Below, piece by piece: positions 1 to 13,306 of a stretch of DNA of 64,000 nucleotides. The position numbers and the translations under genes are program-made. The first letter of the stretch is position 1; every line of letters starts with the position of its first letter. This stretch comes from Drosophila persimilis (taxonomy: Eukaryota; Arthropoda; Insecta; Diptera; Drosophilidae), in assembly GCF_003286085.1 (NCBI RefSeq), contig NW_020825298.1, positions 5,270,001 to 5,334,000 on the forward strand, in the 5' to 3' direction. The notes under the pieces are model-generated. The model had not been told where the DNA came from. It worked only from the letters and a program-made list of their open reading frames with translations, and ran no database searches.

Positions 1-3000
1 GGGCCGGGGCTTTAAGGCTTTTGCTCTCTAACTGCATTAGCCAGCCATGACTCAACAATAGGCACCCCCCCGTCCCAGCACACCCAAAGGCATTAAAACT
101 ACTTAACGAGCAATTAAAATCAAACCATTAAAAAACACAAAAATGCAAGTCAATTGCATTTATCAAATGCTGCCAATTAGAGCAAGAGAAAGCGAACAAA
201 AGAACTGCAAAACTGAAGAATAGCAGGGCGGTGGGGGAGGGGGGAAGGGGGTCCTGGACTGGGTCTGGGCCAAAAACAAAAGGCAAGTCAGGGCACTAAA
301 AATTTATGACAGCAACTAACCTCAAAATGTGAATGGCACCGGCTGCAGCCAGGGGGAGGGGGAGGGGGAGGGAGGGGCTCATTACCAGCAGAAGCTCGGC
401 CAAAGTTTGAGGGGGGTACCCCTTACCCTTACCCTCACTCGAAGGCCAAGCCACACAGAACTTTAATCTGGGGGGTGCGATTAGAGTACGCTTTCGTGGG
501 GAGTTATGCATAGGGCAGGGTATTGGATAGTACGCTTTGTTATCGAGATCAATGAGCAGGAGAGCAGAATCGAAAGGCAGCGGAAACCCACGCTGTGAAA
601 GCTTACAGAAGGAAGGAGCGAGAAAGAGAGGCGCCGAGAATCTTGAGCCGAAGTAAGCGGCGAAGTCGAAGATAAGAACAAACCAAAGCCGACGTCTTTA
701 ATCAAAGGTAGAGAGGAAGCAATAAAAGATTAGATTGAGGTTTTTTAGCTATTACGCATTTTCCCGATAAGAAAATAACAGGAGAACAGAATCGAGGCGG
801 CAGCGGAAGACCACAAAGGAAGTGGAAGCAAGAGAAAGATGAGATGAGCCACACAAAATATATATACATACAAGCCGATCTCAAACGAAGACCTGTAATT
901 GCCGAGAGTGATAAAGTTATACCTCAAATGGATAAAACATACTCCTGTGTCGTACAGTAAATATGTATGAATGTATATGCAATCACAGTAATCAAATCTT
1001 ATCGAATCAGCAACCAGGAGAGCAGCAAGCCGAAGAAAGCTTTCATATGTAGACAAAGGGAGAGCTGAGAAAAGCTTTGATCAACAGAATGCCAGACACG
1101 AAGACATCCCTCTGCCGAAGGCCACAAGCCGAAGTACTCAGCCTCGTTTTTATGAAAGATGAGACGAAATTTGTTTATCGTGAGCCGAGCTCGAGCTAGA
1201 ATTGAAGAGAGGGCAAGGCAAGCCGAAGCCGAACAGGGGGAAAGCCTTTAGCTAGGGAGAGGGAGAGAGCGATAGAGATTGTGTTTGTTGGGAGAGTCAG
1301 AGTCAAAGCGCGCCACGTAGCCAGCCACCGAAAGCTTTTTAAGATAAGAAAGCAACAAAGCAAAGAATCTCAACGAAGGTTCTAGCTGAGGGGGGGGGAG
1401 CATCAGGTGTAATGGAGGAAGGCAGAAAAAAATTCTGAGCACCGAGTATTTAATCATTTTTTGTAAGTAATTTGTATACCTCTTTGCTTACATTGCCTTG
1501 TTTATCAGGAAAGGAAATATTTACCAATTCGATTTATGTACGACACTATAAAATGATCAGATGTGGTATATGTGAATGCTTACCCACACAGCCAGAGAAA
1601 AAAGCCCTCAAAAGAGGATAAATATACATTGATTAAAATATTTATGCCATTACATTTGCACCGAGAGTGCACATTTTTAAATATTTTGACACGAGTATAC
1701 AAATATTTGATCTAAATACAATATTCAACATTTTAAATAATTTTCTTTTATCCTTAAATTAAATATATTTCACATTTAAATTAATATATATGCTACATAT
1801 TTAATATAAAATGTATATTTTTTTCTTGAAAGTGTTTTATATTTATATTAAATATGTATTATATTATTTTTACATTAAATATTTATTATAATATTATTAT
1901 ATAAAATATTTAATGTATGTATTAATGTATTATTATATAAAATATTTAATGTATTATTATTAAATGAAATACTTGTTTTATTATTATTATTATATTAAAA
2001 ATTTATTACATTTTATTATATTTATATTAAAAGATATTACATAGAATAAATAATTCTAATATTATTTATTCCATTTAATTTCTTTTGCTTGTATTTATCC
2101 CGCATATTTAATTTAAATGTGGTTGCTATATTTCTTTCCAGTGTAGAAACTGTTTCAATTGTGGTATTTCTTTTGAAGCAAAAAAAAACCCTTGTCACCC
2201 AAAAAGAGTATTTAAGCTTCTGCTGATGCGAAAATAATTTACAATTCTCGCCGGGTTTTTGTGGCTTTTGCCGTTGGCGCCAATGATGTCGAAAGTTGAT
2301 TACGGTTTAATGGCCAAGGCGTTGCACAAAGTTTTTTGTGCCCCGCCAGCAGGCAGGCAGGCAGGCATCTCTGCCCCCGAAAACACTCGCTCTCCCTCTC
2401 TCTCCCTCTCTCCCCCTCTCTTTCGAGGAATAAAGCACATTTCTAATTATTTAATGGCTGCACTGCATGCAGTTTTGTTATGCAAATGGCCTCATGGCCT
2501 GCCAAATATTTACGACCTGGGGCGTTGCTGGTTTGCAGTACATTTCCATAGATTTTTCTGTGCTTCTCTTTTGTTTTTCTGTTTATCTGGAACGCAAAGC
2601 GAAACTTTCCAATCATTATTGCAGCAAAAGAAGAGAGAAAGAGAGAAAGAGAGAGACGGACACACACTTGGCTAGGCACGTAATGGCCTGCCTTTGTGCA
2701 GTGATACGTGCGAGGCAACCAACAATAAAAGAGAGAGAGAGAGAAAGGGAGAGAGAGACCGACGGAAACAAAGGGGCGCTAAAAAAGACCAAGCCCCAGC
2801 CCATAACGGGTCTTAAAGTGCTCTGAAAGTAGGTGAAGAGCCATACAGGGGACGTGGGGGTGGGGGTGGGGACGTGGGGGGGTGTATATTACGACAAAGG
2901 CCAAAGGTTCCTCTCACTCTGTCTCCGTCTCTCTCCCCCCCCGGTAATCTCCATTGTTTTGCACTCGTTTCGGATTTTGTTTTATTGTTGTGCAAATTTT

Positions 3001-5922
3001 ACACCCATTTTACTCGGCATTTGATCAGATTTGCACAAAAACTCCATATAAAATGGTATTTCCGTTCACGAAAGAACCTTAAACATTCGATTCGTTGAAT
3101 TGCATGAAATATTCGTACAAATATATGGGTTTTCGTAGCGCACTTTTGTGGGCGGATCTGTCCAGTCAAAGCCAAACGCTAATTGAAATTCCTCCTCCTC
3201 AAAAGCCGCACACAAAAAGAGCTTGTGGCACACACACACAGACACACACACACACACGCACACTTATGCTCGTCACATTCCCTCGTAAATGGTTATCGAT
3301 GCATCCGGCAGCTGTGGCTACTTCCGCTCGACTGGCCCCGCTTTCGATTCCGATTCGGATTCCGATTCCTCTGTGGGGCAGCCAGCATTCAATGAGCGCG
3401 ACGGATTAGCTTCTCGCCGACCACAAAAAAGGAGAGGCGGAAAGGCGGAAAGGACATGGAGGACGAAATGAGCCTGACAAAAGCGGCATGCGACAGAGTC
3501 CGTAATGATGCGGAAGTGGACAAAAGGCCCGGCCCCGCACAAAAGGCAGTGGCCTCGATGCCAATGGCAATGCGGGGCGATGGGGAGGGGGGGAGGAAAG
3601 GCATTCTAAAACTGCGGTCAATTGAAATGGCAATCAAGTTAGTGGGCACGTCCTCATCAAAAGGCCACAAGGACAGACAGACAGACAGAGGGACAGACAG
3701 ACGGATGGACAGCAAGGAAGAAAGAGACACCGCCACACAATGGCCGCATGGAGGACGAGGTACAGTGCCACAATTTGTGGAAAGTCACACCAGCCGAACA
3801 AAAGCCAAAGATTTGTCATCAATAAATACAAAGGACACGAAATTAGCGTTTGAGGAATGAGAAATGGAAATAAAATAAAAGAATCAGGACTTAAAAAAAA
3901 GAAATTTAACCCAAAAACAATACTGAGGATGGGAGGATATGCTTTAAATATCCTTACAGGATACTTTGCATCACTCTTTGAAGCATTTACCCTCCACCAA
4001 TTGAGTCTCTCTTCAAAAAAAAAACAAGCCACAAATCAAGAAAAAAAAGCATTAAATAAAATACTCCGTAGAGCAAAAGACTCAAATTAATAGTGTCTAG
4101 AGAGTGACTACTCTCCCGCTTTCCGGGGGAGAGGGAAGGGGCCCCCACAGTGGACGGGCACCCATTTTCCCGGCCAGACATCCTGGCATTTTGGAAAACG
4201 AGCGCCGGATATGTCCAGCGGCAGCAGCACAAAAAAAAAGAGAGAAAAACATAGAAAGCCAGAGGGGGAGGGGGAAAGGGGGGGGGTGGAGAGGAAAAAC
4301 ATCCCATTTGCGGTGAAACGTAGCCAGCTGTGGGGGTCAGAAACCATTGCCTACTTTCGGGCGTTTAGCACTGTTCAGCACTTTTCAATTTAGTTGCCAT
4401 CGCCGTGGCAATTGCAACCCCGGACTTGCAACAGTGCAACAACAAGCTTCCTCCGTTTAGCCACCATTTGATGGCCCCTTTAAAGCCGTTTCAAGCCTTT
4501 GCAGACAAATCCTTGCCACCCCCCCCAGCGCCGCCACCGCCAAAAACAGCAAAAGACCAAAAACGCTTTGCGGTTTTCCAGCTGCCACTTCTTCGTCTTC
4601 TTTGCCGTCTTCTGGTTTTTCTCTGGTGTTCTGGTATTCCTGGGGGGGGTGGGGAGGGGGCTCTGCGGTGCCTGCCGCAGTTTTGTGGCAAACTTGCCAG
4701 CCAGCCCACCCGCTGCCACCATTCAAAGTGGTTTTGCTACCCTCTCCCCCTCCCCCCCTTGGTCTTGGCTGCGTCTGTTCATGATTTATGTTGTCTCTGC
4801 TGCTCCGAGCTTCAAAATCTTTTGCTGCAAGTTTTTGTGAAGCGCGAAGAGATGAAAACTCGACTTGTCAGTCAATGCAGTTTGCGGTAGTTGTTAGGGA
4901 GTTAACCTTTCACTGAGCCAACAACAGAAAAGTCAGCGCCAGAGCCAAGGATGTTCCGACTTGGGAATGCCCTTGAAAAAATATTCCAAAGGTAATTCGG
5001 GGGCTGTTAAAGAAGTGTCTAATGCAGGGCTATAGATTGAAGTCTTGTCTGCCTCCTACGATCCAGCACGAAACGTGTTGGGTTTCCCCAAAAAAATCCC
5101 AAAAAATTCCGAAATATCCTAAACTAAAACTCTTCAACTCCTTGCCTCTTGTGGCAGTCTCTTGTGGCTGTCCCCCCAGTCCCCAACTATTCCCACATTT
5201 GTTTGCCCAACTACTTTGAGCCAACCTAATGGGCTGGTGTCTTCGATGAGTTTATTTGTTTGCACAACTTTTGTCTTTGGCAAATTGTTTGCCTAGTCCT
5301 GGACAATTTAGTTACGAGAATTATCGTTCGGTTGTCAAGTGTGTGGACATGGCTTTCAGGACAACAAATTTGCCCGGGAGAAGTTTCCTGGAGAGAGAGA
5401 GTCCTTGACACGCGGCAGGGAAACGACAGCCTGCGAAAGTTGGTTAATTGAATTGAGGCCCAGAAGGTGGTCCAAAATGTATTCCAGTGCATTTTTTTTT
5501 TGTTTTAATTGAATTAATCTGATATGCTCATTCGTCTAGGAAAGGCTTGAGATATTCCACACAACCCACACTGCGTATACGCAATGCACTTCCATACTAA
5601 TCCACATTTTACTCATTCCGCTCTGTTTCTTGCAGGACATCAGGCAACAAAAAAACCCCGGGAAAAACTAATCTGCAACTGGGGAAACTTTGCGGGCCAC
5701 TTGGTATGTTAAATCTGCGTGAATTTATCAACTTTTCTAATTAACCAGCACTGGAGGAGCACTGGAGGAGCACTCCACACCGGAGTACTTCCCCGTCTGG
5801 TCCTAAAATCTGTTTACATTTTGCCACATGAGAAATTGTTGGCCATGGCGGCCCCGGGCGGGGCACAGTCGGACATAACTTGTTAACGGTTTCACTTATG
5901 TAAGTTCATTAGCTGGCCAAAC

Positions 5923-5994
5923 AGGAGGAGGAGGAGGAGGAGGAGGAGAAGGAGGAGGAGGAGGATGAGGAGGAGGTGGAGGAGGAGGAGGAGG
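5923..5994. repeat. (GAG)n microsatellite
   Basis: About 70 bases of GGA/GAG triplets are interrupted by a few substitutions (GAGAA, GATGA, GGTGG). The array lies in non-coding sequence. It is likely to vary in length between individuals. Confidence 0.9.
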
Positions 5995-6452
5995 TAGCTG
6001 GCATCTGGCAATCAATCAAATCAGCATATGACCAACGTTCCGTTGGATTTTGCGGCTCGCCTCTCGAGTGGAAATAAAGAGAAAATTAGAATGCACACAC
6101 AGTGCACCTGATGGGTTGGTCGATTGGCTGGTTGCACAGAGGTGTGTTGCATGAGCAGATAGCCAACCGCAGGTCGGTTGCTCGGACAATGCCCGAGGGC
6201 TGAGCGCTGTCACGTGAGCGCCCGAGCAGGGCAATCAACGAATCAGGCAACCAATCAAGCGGCGTGTGACATGCAACTGAAGCGTGTACGTGCCCCAAGA
6301 CCCCCCACCCGATGCACAGTGGTGCATGCCACGAAGATTCTGCGTGGACTATCTTCCACACAAGATCCCACAATCAAAGACTGATTATTCCACGGTGCAG
6401 CAATATAATGAAGAATGCAAGTGGGGCTCTCTTTTCCCACAGCTGGGACACA

Positions 6453-6455
<3 letters not shown>

Positions 6456-6495
<40 letters not shown>
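6456..6495. repeat. (CT)n microsatellite
   Basis: An uninterrupted CT dinucleotide run of about 40 bases. It makes serine/leucine and arginine/glutamate frames on the two strands that look like ORFs but are artefacts of the repeat. Confidence 0.95.
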
Positions 6496-6497
<2 letters not shown>

Positions 6498-8325
6498 CAC
6501 TGCATTATGGACTCGGTGAACGTGCGTCTGTCAAGTTGCCAGCTAGCAGGTCCTTCCTGGCTTACAGACCAGTCCTTGCCGGTCCATGCCATTCCGTCTA
6601 TCCTGCAGTTTCGCTTGGTTTCGCATGTCAGCACTCCTGGCCTGCCCCCCTGCCCCTCCGCCTGCCCCCTCCTGTCGGTTGTCCGTTTAGTGCTTGCGAC
6701 ACGTCAATGCTTTCATCATTTAATTAACTGTTTCGTGTGGCTAAATGGCCAGGTGAAGTTGGTAGGGAAGGCTGCCTGCCCCTGCCCCTGGACTACGTGC
6801 CGGCAAGATGCAGGAGCCAGCAGGGGGTCCTTGGTGGCACACTTTGCATGTCAAATTTGATTGATCGCTCATCTGTGTGGGAGAGCGGCAGAGCGGCAGA
6901 GCGCCAGAGAGGGGCAGTTAAACGGGAAATTTAACTGTCAGTTTTGCTCAGTCGTCCGAGCAAAGGATGCTCAATCGATGGATGCTAGTTGGGCTTTCTT
7001 CCAAGGACTAAAAGTATATCTTTTGGGGGATTGTTTACTTGTTTAAATCTCTACCCAAAGACCTCCTTCGGATATCCTCTTAAACTTTTTTCCCAAAGCC
7101 CAAAAACTCCGAGAGAGAGAAAACCACTAAAAGCAAACCAGCAGACTATCAAATTAGTTGGATAAACTTGTTTAGCAAATAATTTATGGTTTCCGAACAA
7201 GTCTGAACAACAAAAGGAGGCGGTCTGTGCCGTGTCCTTCCTGCCAGGCTCCTCCCTTACCTCTGGCCATATCCGTATCTTCTTTTGTACGGATTGAAAA
7301 GAAATCCAAAGCTGATTTATGTTTTTATTTTGTGCATTATTTGGGAGTTTATATTTAAAACATTAGACAACGTCAACGTCCACAGAGACAGAGACAGGGA
7401 CACTGAAGAGATAAAAAGAGCTGAAAGCAGCACAAATAAAACTGCAACTGCAGCAACAAAAATCCAAATAAATGTAGGTGGAAAAGCACTGCAAAACAGG
7501 GTGGGGGGGGGGAGGGGGATGGTGGTGGTGGTGGGGGGTTTCATAGATAAAGCGTTGGGCAGCAAAGGGCAGACAGACAAATAAAGCGGAAATGTTAACA
7601 TCAACGAATGGCGCCGGCAACAGAGTGGGCGAGGGGGAGGGAGGGAGGGAAAGAGGAAGGAAAAGACAAAGCCAGAGAACAGCAAGAGATGTATTTTTCA
7701 ATTTTTGTTCAAAGAACTCGTGGAGTACACACTTATACCCTATAGAGCCCATGGGGCCTAAAGATAGAGGTTTATATATCATATAAATCGGGGAGCGGAT
7801 CGTGAAGGAGCAGGTCCAAGGAGCCCCAGGAAACGAGCAAATCAAGGGGCAGGAATGGAGACTCGATGTAGGCCCTAAAAAGTGTCAAAAGGCTGCCCAA
7901 AAAGTGAGAAATAATGATGGAAATGGCCTAGGAAAGAAAAGGTGGAAATAAAGTGGAAAATTCCACAGGAAAATAAAGAAAGAAGAAAGCAGAAGAGGTA
8001 CAAAAACCAAGAAAAAAGAGTGACAAATATCAAAAGAAATCAGAAAAAATCCTAGAAGATCGGCGAGGAATTAGGCCCAAAACGAGTGCCCAGATTGGCT
8101 CTAATTTTGCACCTTTTTTGGCACACTGCCTGTAAAGAAAACCCACAAAAAAGAAAGCGAATGAATCCTAAAACACATAATAAAATTCTTGAAAAAAAAG
8201 CCGAAAATACTTTCATCAAGATGCTCTTTGGCAAAATGTCACCTGCCTCGGCACACAATATCTCGGCTTCAGCTACAGAAAAATCTAGAAATTTTTGTCT
8301 TTGCAAAATTTGAATCCGAGTGAAA

Positions 8326-8679
8326 ATGAACGACTATTTCTTGTACCCAGAGGAACGCAAGTCGCTCGACAGTTGGCTCCTGCAACGGGGCATCAGACTG
8401 AACAGCCGCACTCGTAGCCTGTTCCGGGATCCACGGCCCGTGGCCGGACTGGTGGCCAAGGTACACAAGGATCTGGTGGATCTGAGCGTGTACAAGGCCT
8501 GCAGCAGCCATTCGATGATCCTGAACAGCTGGAAAATATTCGAAATTCAAGTGCTGGACAAACTGAACATAGGGGTGTCCGAGGTGGATCTGGAGAACCT
8601 GGGGCTGGGCACCAAGGGAGCCATCGATCAACTGCTCTACTGCATAATGTACACCGAAACCGAAACCGAAACCCTCTGA
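8326..8679 (+). CDS. SPEF1-like calponin-homology (CH_2) protein, 117 aa
   Basis: Predicted single-exon protein of 117 residues, nearly all of it one calponin-homology-like domain of the type at the N-terminus of sperm flagellar protein 1 (CLAMP). Visible hallmarks are an initial L-x-x-W-L helix (about residues 12-17), an F-R-D-P-R-P-V-A-G-L-V-A-K segment matching the family's RDFSDG-x-LVAEV, and W-K-I-F-E-I-Q-V-L-D-K-L-N, matching the family's NW-x-x-LN-x-KVL-x-KLN. SPEF1 proteins bind and bundle microtubules in axonemes and other stable arrays, so a cytoskeletal, possibly testis, role is likely; that is inferred. The long C-terminal part of SPEF1 is absent. The last residues (TETETET) come from a CCGAAA repeat that runs to the stop. 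ATG at 8326 is the first Met, and an ATTAAA lies about 20 bases after the stop. It is isolated in non-coding DNA. Confidence 0.72.
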   Translation: MNDYFLYPEERKSLDSWLLQRGIRLNSRTRSLFRDPRPVAGLVAKVHKDLVDLSVYKACSSHSMILNSWKIFEIQVLDKLNIGVSEVDLENLGLGTKGAIDQLLYCIMYTETETETL

Positions 8680-9879
8680 AATGATCCGCCCGCCTTCGTA
8701 TTAAAGCGTTTTCCATCACCAATTCTTTTCGAAGTTCTTTTCTTTCGATGGGTTTTCCCAGGTGATTGGCAGAAAATTCCATTAATTCTTGTCATTCCTC
8801 GCGGAAATCCTTTCCCTTCTCTAGTTTCCACCGACTACTGGGTATTTAGAGGTCGAGGCCCTGATATTTGTTGTTTTTTGACTCCATTTCCGCGCTAGCA
8901 CATGGAAGCAGATTTCCCCACTCGATTAGGCGTATAATTTATGTTGCAATTTACAGATATTTTCGGGAATTCCAATCGACTGCCACTCAGGCAGAGAGAT
9001 TTATGTTGCACGAACAGCTCAAGAGGCAGGTGAGAAGTTGTTGCAAGTTGTTCTGTTGACACTAATGCCCCGGAGAGTGGCATAAGAAAGAGCAACTGCC
9101 TCTGCTGAGAGGCAGGAAAATGGTGGGAGGTGAGAGGTGGCCAGGACAATGGCGCAGGACCCGAATGAAAGGAAAAGAATAGCAGTCAAGTTGGAGGGGG
9201 TCGTGGGGGGGTTGGGCGGGAAGGGGGGCTGCGTTACAACACAAATGTCAAGTAAATAGTTGTTTGCTCAACAATTGGCAACAGGCTGCCTGAGAGAGAT
9301 CCCCTTCAAGCAGAACAATTCCCTCCTCGAGGAATACAAATGTTCCTTTCATCCTGAATCTTGAATGTTGAACGTTGAACGGTTCTCAGGCTCGTAAACG
9401 AGAACTTAGGACATTACCAGCAGAATAGGAAAACAATGAGCCACTGAAAGAAGCTCGTCTATGAAACAAAGGACAGAGAGAAGCAGTTGAGCTTTTTATA
9501 GAAATATTAAATATTTAGGAAACGACTTTCGGCAAATCCCCACTGCAGAAAATGAAATGTAATAGTTTAATCTGTAATCCTTAATATTGCTATGGATATA
9601 GATACACTTTTGTAGCATTGGATGCCTTTTAATCGGCTGAAGATCCAACAGTCCAGGGTAGGCCAAGAAGGTACATATATATCGATTGATAAAAAGATAT
9701 GAATAAACCTGTCTGGAAACTACTTTTGAAGAATTAATATCATGGTGCACTTATTTATGGAGTTACTTGAAAGGAAATCACTAAAGATCTCTACATGTGA
9801 ATATTTATAATCAAAGAACATATGAAAGAACTTGTAAGATAGTCTGGAGCTAGCTCGAAAGACGACCTATTGAAATTTA

Positions 9880-10370
9880 TGGGTGTTTTTATTAACATTT
9901 TTATTTATTTTTGTATTTATATTTTTATTTATATTTTTATTTTTATTCATATTTGTATTCATATTTTTATTCATGTGTTTATCTATATGCGTAGAAACTC
10001 ATATTTTTTTTTATTTTTTTATATTTATTTATATTTTTACTCATTTTTTTTGTTCATATATTTATTAATTTTTTATTCATATTTTTATTTTAATTTAAAA
10101 TTTTATTTATATTTCTCCTCATATTTTTATATATTTCATATTTGTATTCATATTATTATTTACATTTGTTGCATATTTGTACTGATATTTTTATTCATTT
10201 TTTGTGCATATTTGTATTCATATTTTTATTCATATTTCTTCTCATATTTTTATTAATATTTTTATTCATATTTTTATTTATATGTTTATTTATATGAGTA
10301 GAAATATTTTTTTATATTTTTATTCATATTTTTATTAATTTTTTTATTTATATTTTTTTGTATATTTGTC
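9880..10370. repeat. Degenerate ATTTTTATTCAT-type tandem array
   Basis: About 490 bases are composed almost entirely of variants of a 12-nt unit (ATTTTTATTCAT, ATTTGTATTCAT, ATTTTTATTTAT). The plus-strand frame through it gives a long phenylalanine/isoleucine/tyrosine-only open frame, which is a product of the repeat and not a gene. Confidence 0.85.
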
Positions 10371-11734
10371 TATTTCATTTTGCACAAAATGGTATATTTT
10401 ACCAATGCGAAAGCTAATTTAATTTTCTCTCGACTCTTCGTTGAACTAAAAAAAACCCCCAGAAACCCTTCGAATGTTCAGCGTTGGATTCCCATCAGCG
10501 GAAATGTCCAAACTTGTGACATGTCCATAAAGTCCTTGCCTTTAATCAGTTGTTCCTTCAGTGGAGGCGACAGGCGTTGTTAAAATTGACTTTTAATCCA
10601 ATTATATATAGGATTTTGCAGCCCGTTCTGTTTGTCAGAAACTTTTTCCATTTCAAATATACAATCCAGCAAATGTCAGTGGAGATTTTAACTTTGTGTT
10701 TTTCAGGCATTTCTCTCCTTGCGTTCCGCTGAAGCGTGGCTATTTTAAAACCGTTATCAGGTAACATGTATCTCTGATAGATTGTCCGATCCCCAATCCC
10801 CAATTCCTACCCGAATCCGAAACCATCCACTCAGCTTTAATTTGCCTGTCATTTCGCATTCCCTGCGAGGGTCTAAGCTGACATTTGGCCCAGCCAGCTG
10901 CCCCCCCGCCGCCGCCCCACCGCTTATAACCTTTTTCCCCTTCAGTTGGCTACATCTTCACACACCCCCTGGCCATCCCCCCTAGCCCCCTGCCCGACAA
11001 CTTTTAGCCAAGCTGCGCACAAATTTCTGAAATGTAAGCGAAAAAGGGGCGAAAAAAAGCACTGGCACAGGTCGCCCAAGAGGGGGGGGGGGGGCTGGGA
11101 GTCCACCGTGGAATGAAACTAATTACGTGGACGACTTTACACCCAGATAAGACTCGAATCACCAAAAATGAAATGAAATTTCTTTCGCCCTTCGAGCGGC
11201 GAAAAAAAAAATGCAGAAAAAAACACGATAAAATGGCGACTGCTGCCTCCATCCTTGAGGCATGCAAAATGTAATGTATCTAACGTCATTAGGCAGCAGA
11301 AAAGTGTGAAAGCCAACCACGCCACGACCACGACCACGAGGCAGGTTAATTACGCAACAAACAATAAATTACTGGCTCCCCGGAAATGCAAAAAAAAAGG
11401 GGGAAAAAAGGAGAAGAACCAAAAAAGAAATAAATGATGTATGGGATAGCGGACGTTTAGATACACTTTCGGTTAAGGGACATTCAGAATGTTAAAGGCA
11501 AAAATTCTGTGGGCTAATATGCGGGGCAATAAACGATGGGGGGAAAAGTAAAATTCAATTTAATCTAAAAAAAATTAGCATCCTTTTTCTATTTGGGGTT
11601 TTAATATAAGCTATCCTTCGACTTTTGTGAACAATATAATTTTATAACATAATATACAAATAATAAATAATATAATATAAAAATAATAAATAGTATAATA
11701 GAAAAATAATAAATAATAAATAATATAATATAAC

Positions 11735-12180
11735 CAGACGGCGCTAACATTGCACGACACGACAAAGAGTGCGTGCGAGAGAGAATTATTATAATAATTT
11801 TGATTTTTATTGAATAATTATTAGTCTTGATTTATTGTATAATTATTATTTTTGATTTTTATTTAATAATTATTATTCTTGATTTTTATTGACTAATTAT
11901 TATTTTTGTTTTTTATTGAATAACTATTATTCTTGACTTTTATTGAATAATTATTATTATAATTATTCTTTTGATTTTTTACTGAATAATTATTATTCTT
12001 GATTTTTATTGAATAATTATTATTTTTGGATCAAAACATTTATTATATAATTGATGCTAATAAAGAATATATATATATACTTTAAGGGGGTCGGAAACGA
12101 TTCCTTCTGGACGTTACACACATCCATTTGCACCACAAATCCAATATACCCAATATACTCATTTTGATCTAAAAAACATT
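11735..12180. mobile_element. DINE-1/INE-1-like repeat fragment
   Basis: The right part (about 12048-12165) has the run TGATGCTAATAAAGAATAT, then TCGGAAACGATTCCTTCTGG and ACGTTACACACATCC, ending near ACTCATTTTGA. I recognise this as a segment of a very common dispersed Drosophila repeat, which I take to be DINE-1/INE-1-like (a non-autonomous Helitron); the family name is from memory. A related fragment lies at 21840-22020. No coding capacity is seen. Confidence 0.5.
11786..12030. repeat. 27-28 nt AT-rich tandem repeat
   Basis: Roughly eight imperfect units alternate an AATAATTATTATT half with a CTTGATTTTTATTG half. Units differ by a few substitutions and short indels. The array directly adjoins sequence resembling a DINE-type element on both sides, so it may be an internal minisatellite of that element. 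Confidence 0.75.
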
Positions 12181-13306
12181 CCTTTGATCCAGAATATGCT
12201 ACGGTTTAAGGCTTCCTATACGCCCCACTCATAGCAGCGCAAATACCCTCTACAAAAAAAGAAAAAATATATACTGTATATCTAATGGAAGATAAAAAAA
12301 ATCTAGAAAAAGAAGAAATTAGCGAAGGTCCGTCCTCCGTCCTCCGTGCTCCGTGCTCCGTGCTCCTTTCTCCTTCCCTTCGTTAACCCTAATCAGCTTA
12401 GAGGCACTCCGCACCCCCCTCTCTTTGTGCCCCTAGTGCCCTGAAAGGATGATTAAATTTTTGTTTTCTCGTCAAATTCCAGGCAACATTGCGCATTCGC
12501 CATGTGTTGCATTTAGTTCCTGCAGCAGCCCCCCCCAGCCCCTCCGCCATCTGCCAGTCTTGGCTGTCAGTCTTCTAAGCTGCGTCCTGCCTGTCGTCAC
12601 TCAGTCGCCTCGTGTCCTGCTCCTTTCAGTCTGTCTGTCCTTTCTCCCTTTCTCTCTCTCCTTTTCTCTCTCTTTGGCTGTTTTCACTTAATTTCTTTTG
12701 CTATTTTTTTTTTGCTTCATTCCTCCGCTGTCTTTGTTTTTGTGAACTCGTCAAGAAACGAAAGGAATTTTTTAATTATAAAATGTGTTTATCCGGAATT
12801 AATTGTTATTTTCCCTTTTTTTTTTGTATTTATTTTTTATTTTTTACCAGTTGTCCGAAAAAAAAAGTAATCCAACAAAATAACTCTCTCTCTATCGCGC
12901 TCTCTGGATCTCTCTTTCTCGTTTCGCTTTTGTTAAATTACTCAATTTTTAAGCTTTGACTTTTTGTCGTTTGGTGGCGGAAAATAACGGGAAAAGCAAA
13001 AGGACTTTATATCTAAGAGGATTATAAACCTTTCCTTTGGGTACAAATTCTTTTGTGTATTATGTATATTTTTTAAAATCCTGGAATGCAAAACTCGAGA
13101 AAGCATATTTTTCTTTCTTTTTTTTCAGTAAATTTTAATTGAATTATTTCCAAAAGAAATTCCTTTGCATTTCTCATCAGATGTTTTTGCCATTCGGTTG
13201 TGAAATTCTCAGTTGATTTTCTGATTTCCATAGAATAATTTGTTCAAAAATTCCATAATATTTCGAAATAGTTTTCTCTTCAAAAAGTATTCTTCTCTCC
13301 AGAAAG

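Larger units (their letters stand above)
1..8325. other. Non-coding, gene-poor stretch
   Basis: I see no supportable gene in this stretch. It holds poly-G/poly-C runs, purine-rich segments, an AT-rich block around 1640-2070 with a directly repeated TATTATATAAAATATTTAAT segment, GACA repeats near 3672-3712, AG repeats near 2730-2758, and the GAG and CT arrays listed separately. The open frames in it are short, overlap on both strands, and have compositions driven by simple sequence. It is either intergenic or a large intron, and the sequence alone does not decide which. Confidence 0.6.
8680..13306. other. Non-coding AT-rich stretch
   Basis: No gene is supported here. The stretch carries the degenerate TTTTTAT array, the 27-28 nt tandem array and the DINE-like fragment annotated separately. 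Two exon-like windows with good splice borders (8956-9029 and 10711-10761) are short and connect to nothing, so they are not called. A poly-CT tract lies near 12640-12680. Confidence 0.55.

Noticed and set aside
552..1060. Loosely repeated GGAGAGCAGAATCGA-like segments about 226 bases apart
   Set aside because: Similarity covers only short purine-rich words; not enough to claim a tandem repeat.
6312..6860. 182-codon plus-strand frame through a CT repeat
   Set aside because: The frame is extended by the (CT)n array, and overlapping frames on both strands are equally open.
8956..9029. Exon-like window with AG and GTGAGA borders (YFREFQSTATQAERFM)
   Set aside because: Only 74 nt, open in all three frames, and its phase does not join any neighbouring candidate.
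9870..10256. Phe/Ile/Tyr-rich 128-codon frame
   Set aside because: Product of the ATTTTTATTCAT tandem array.
10711..10761. 51-nt exon-like window (HFSPCVPLKRGYF)
   Set aside because: Too short, with no supporting partner exon.
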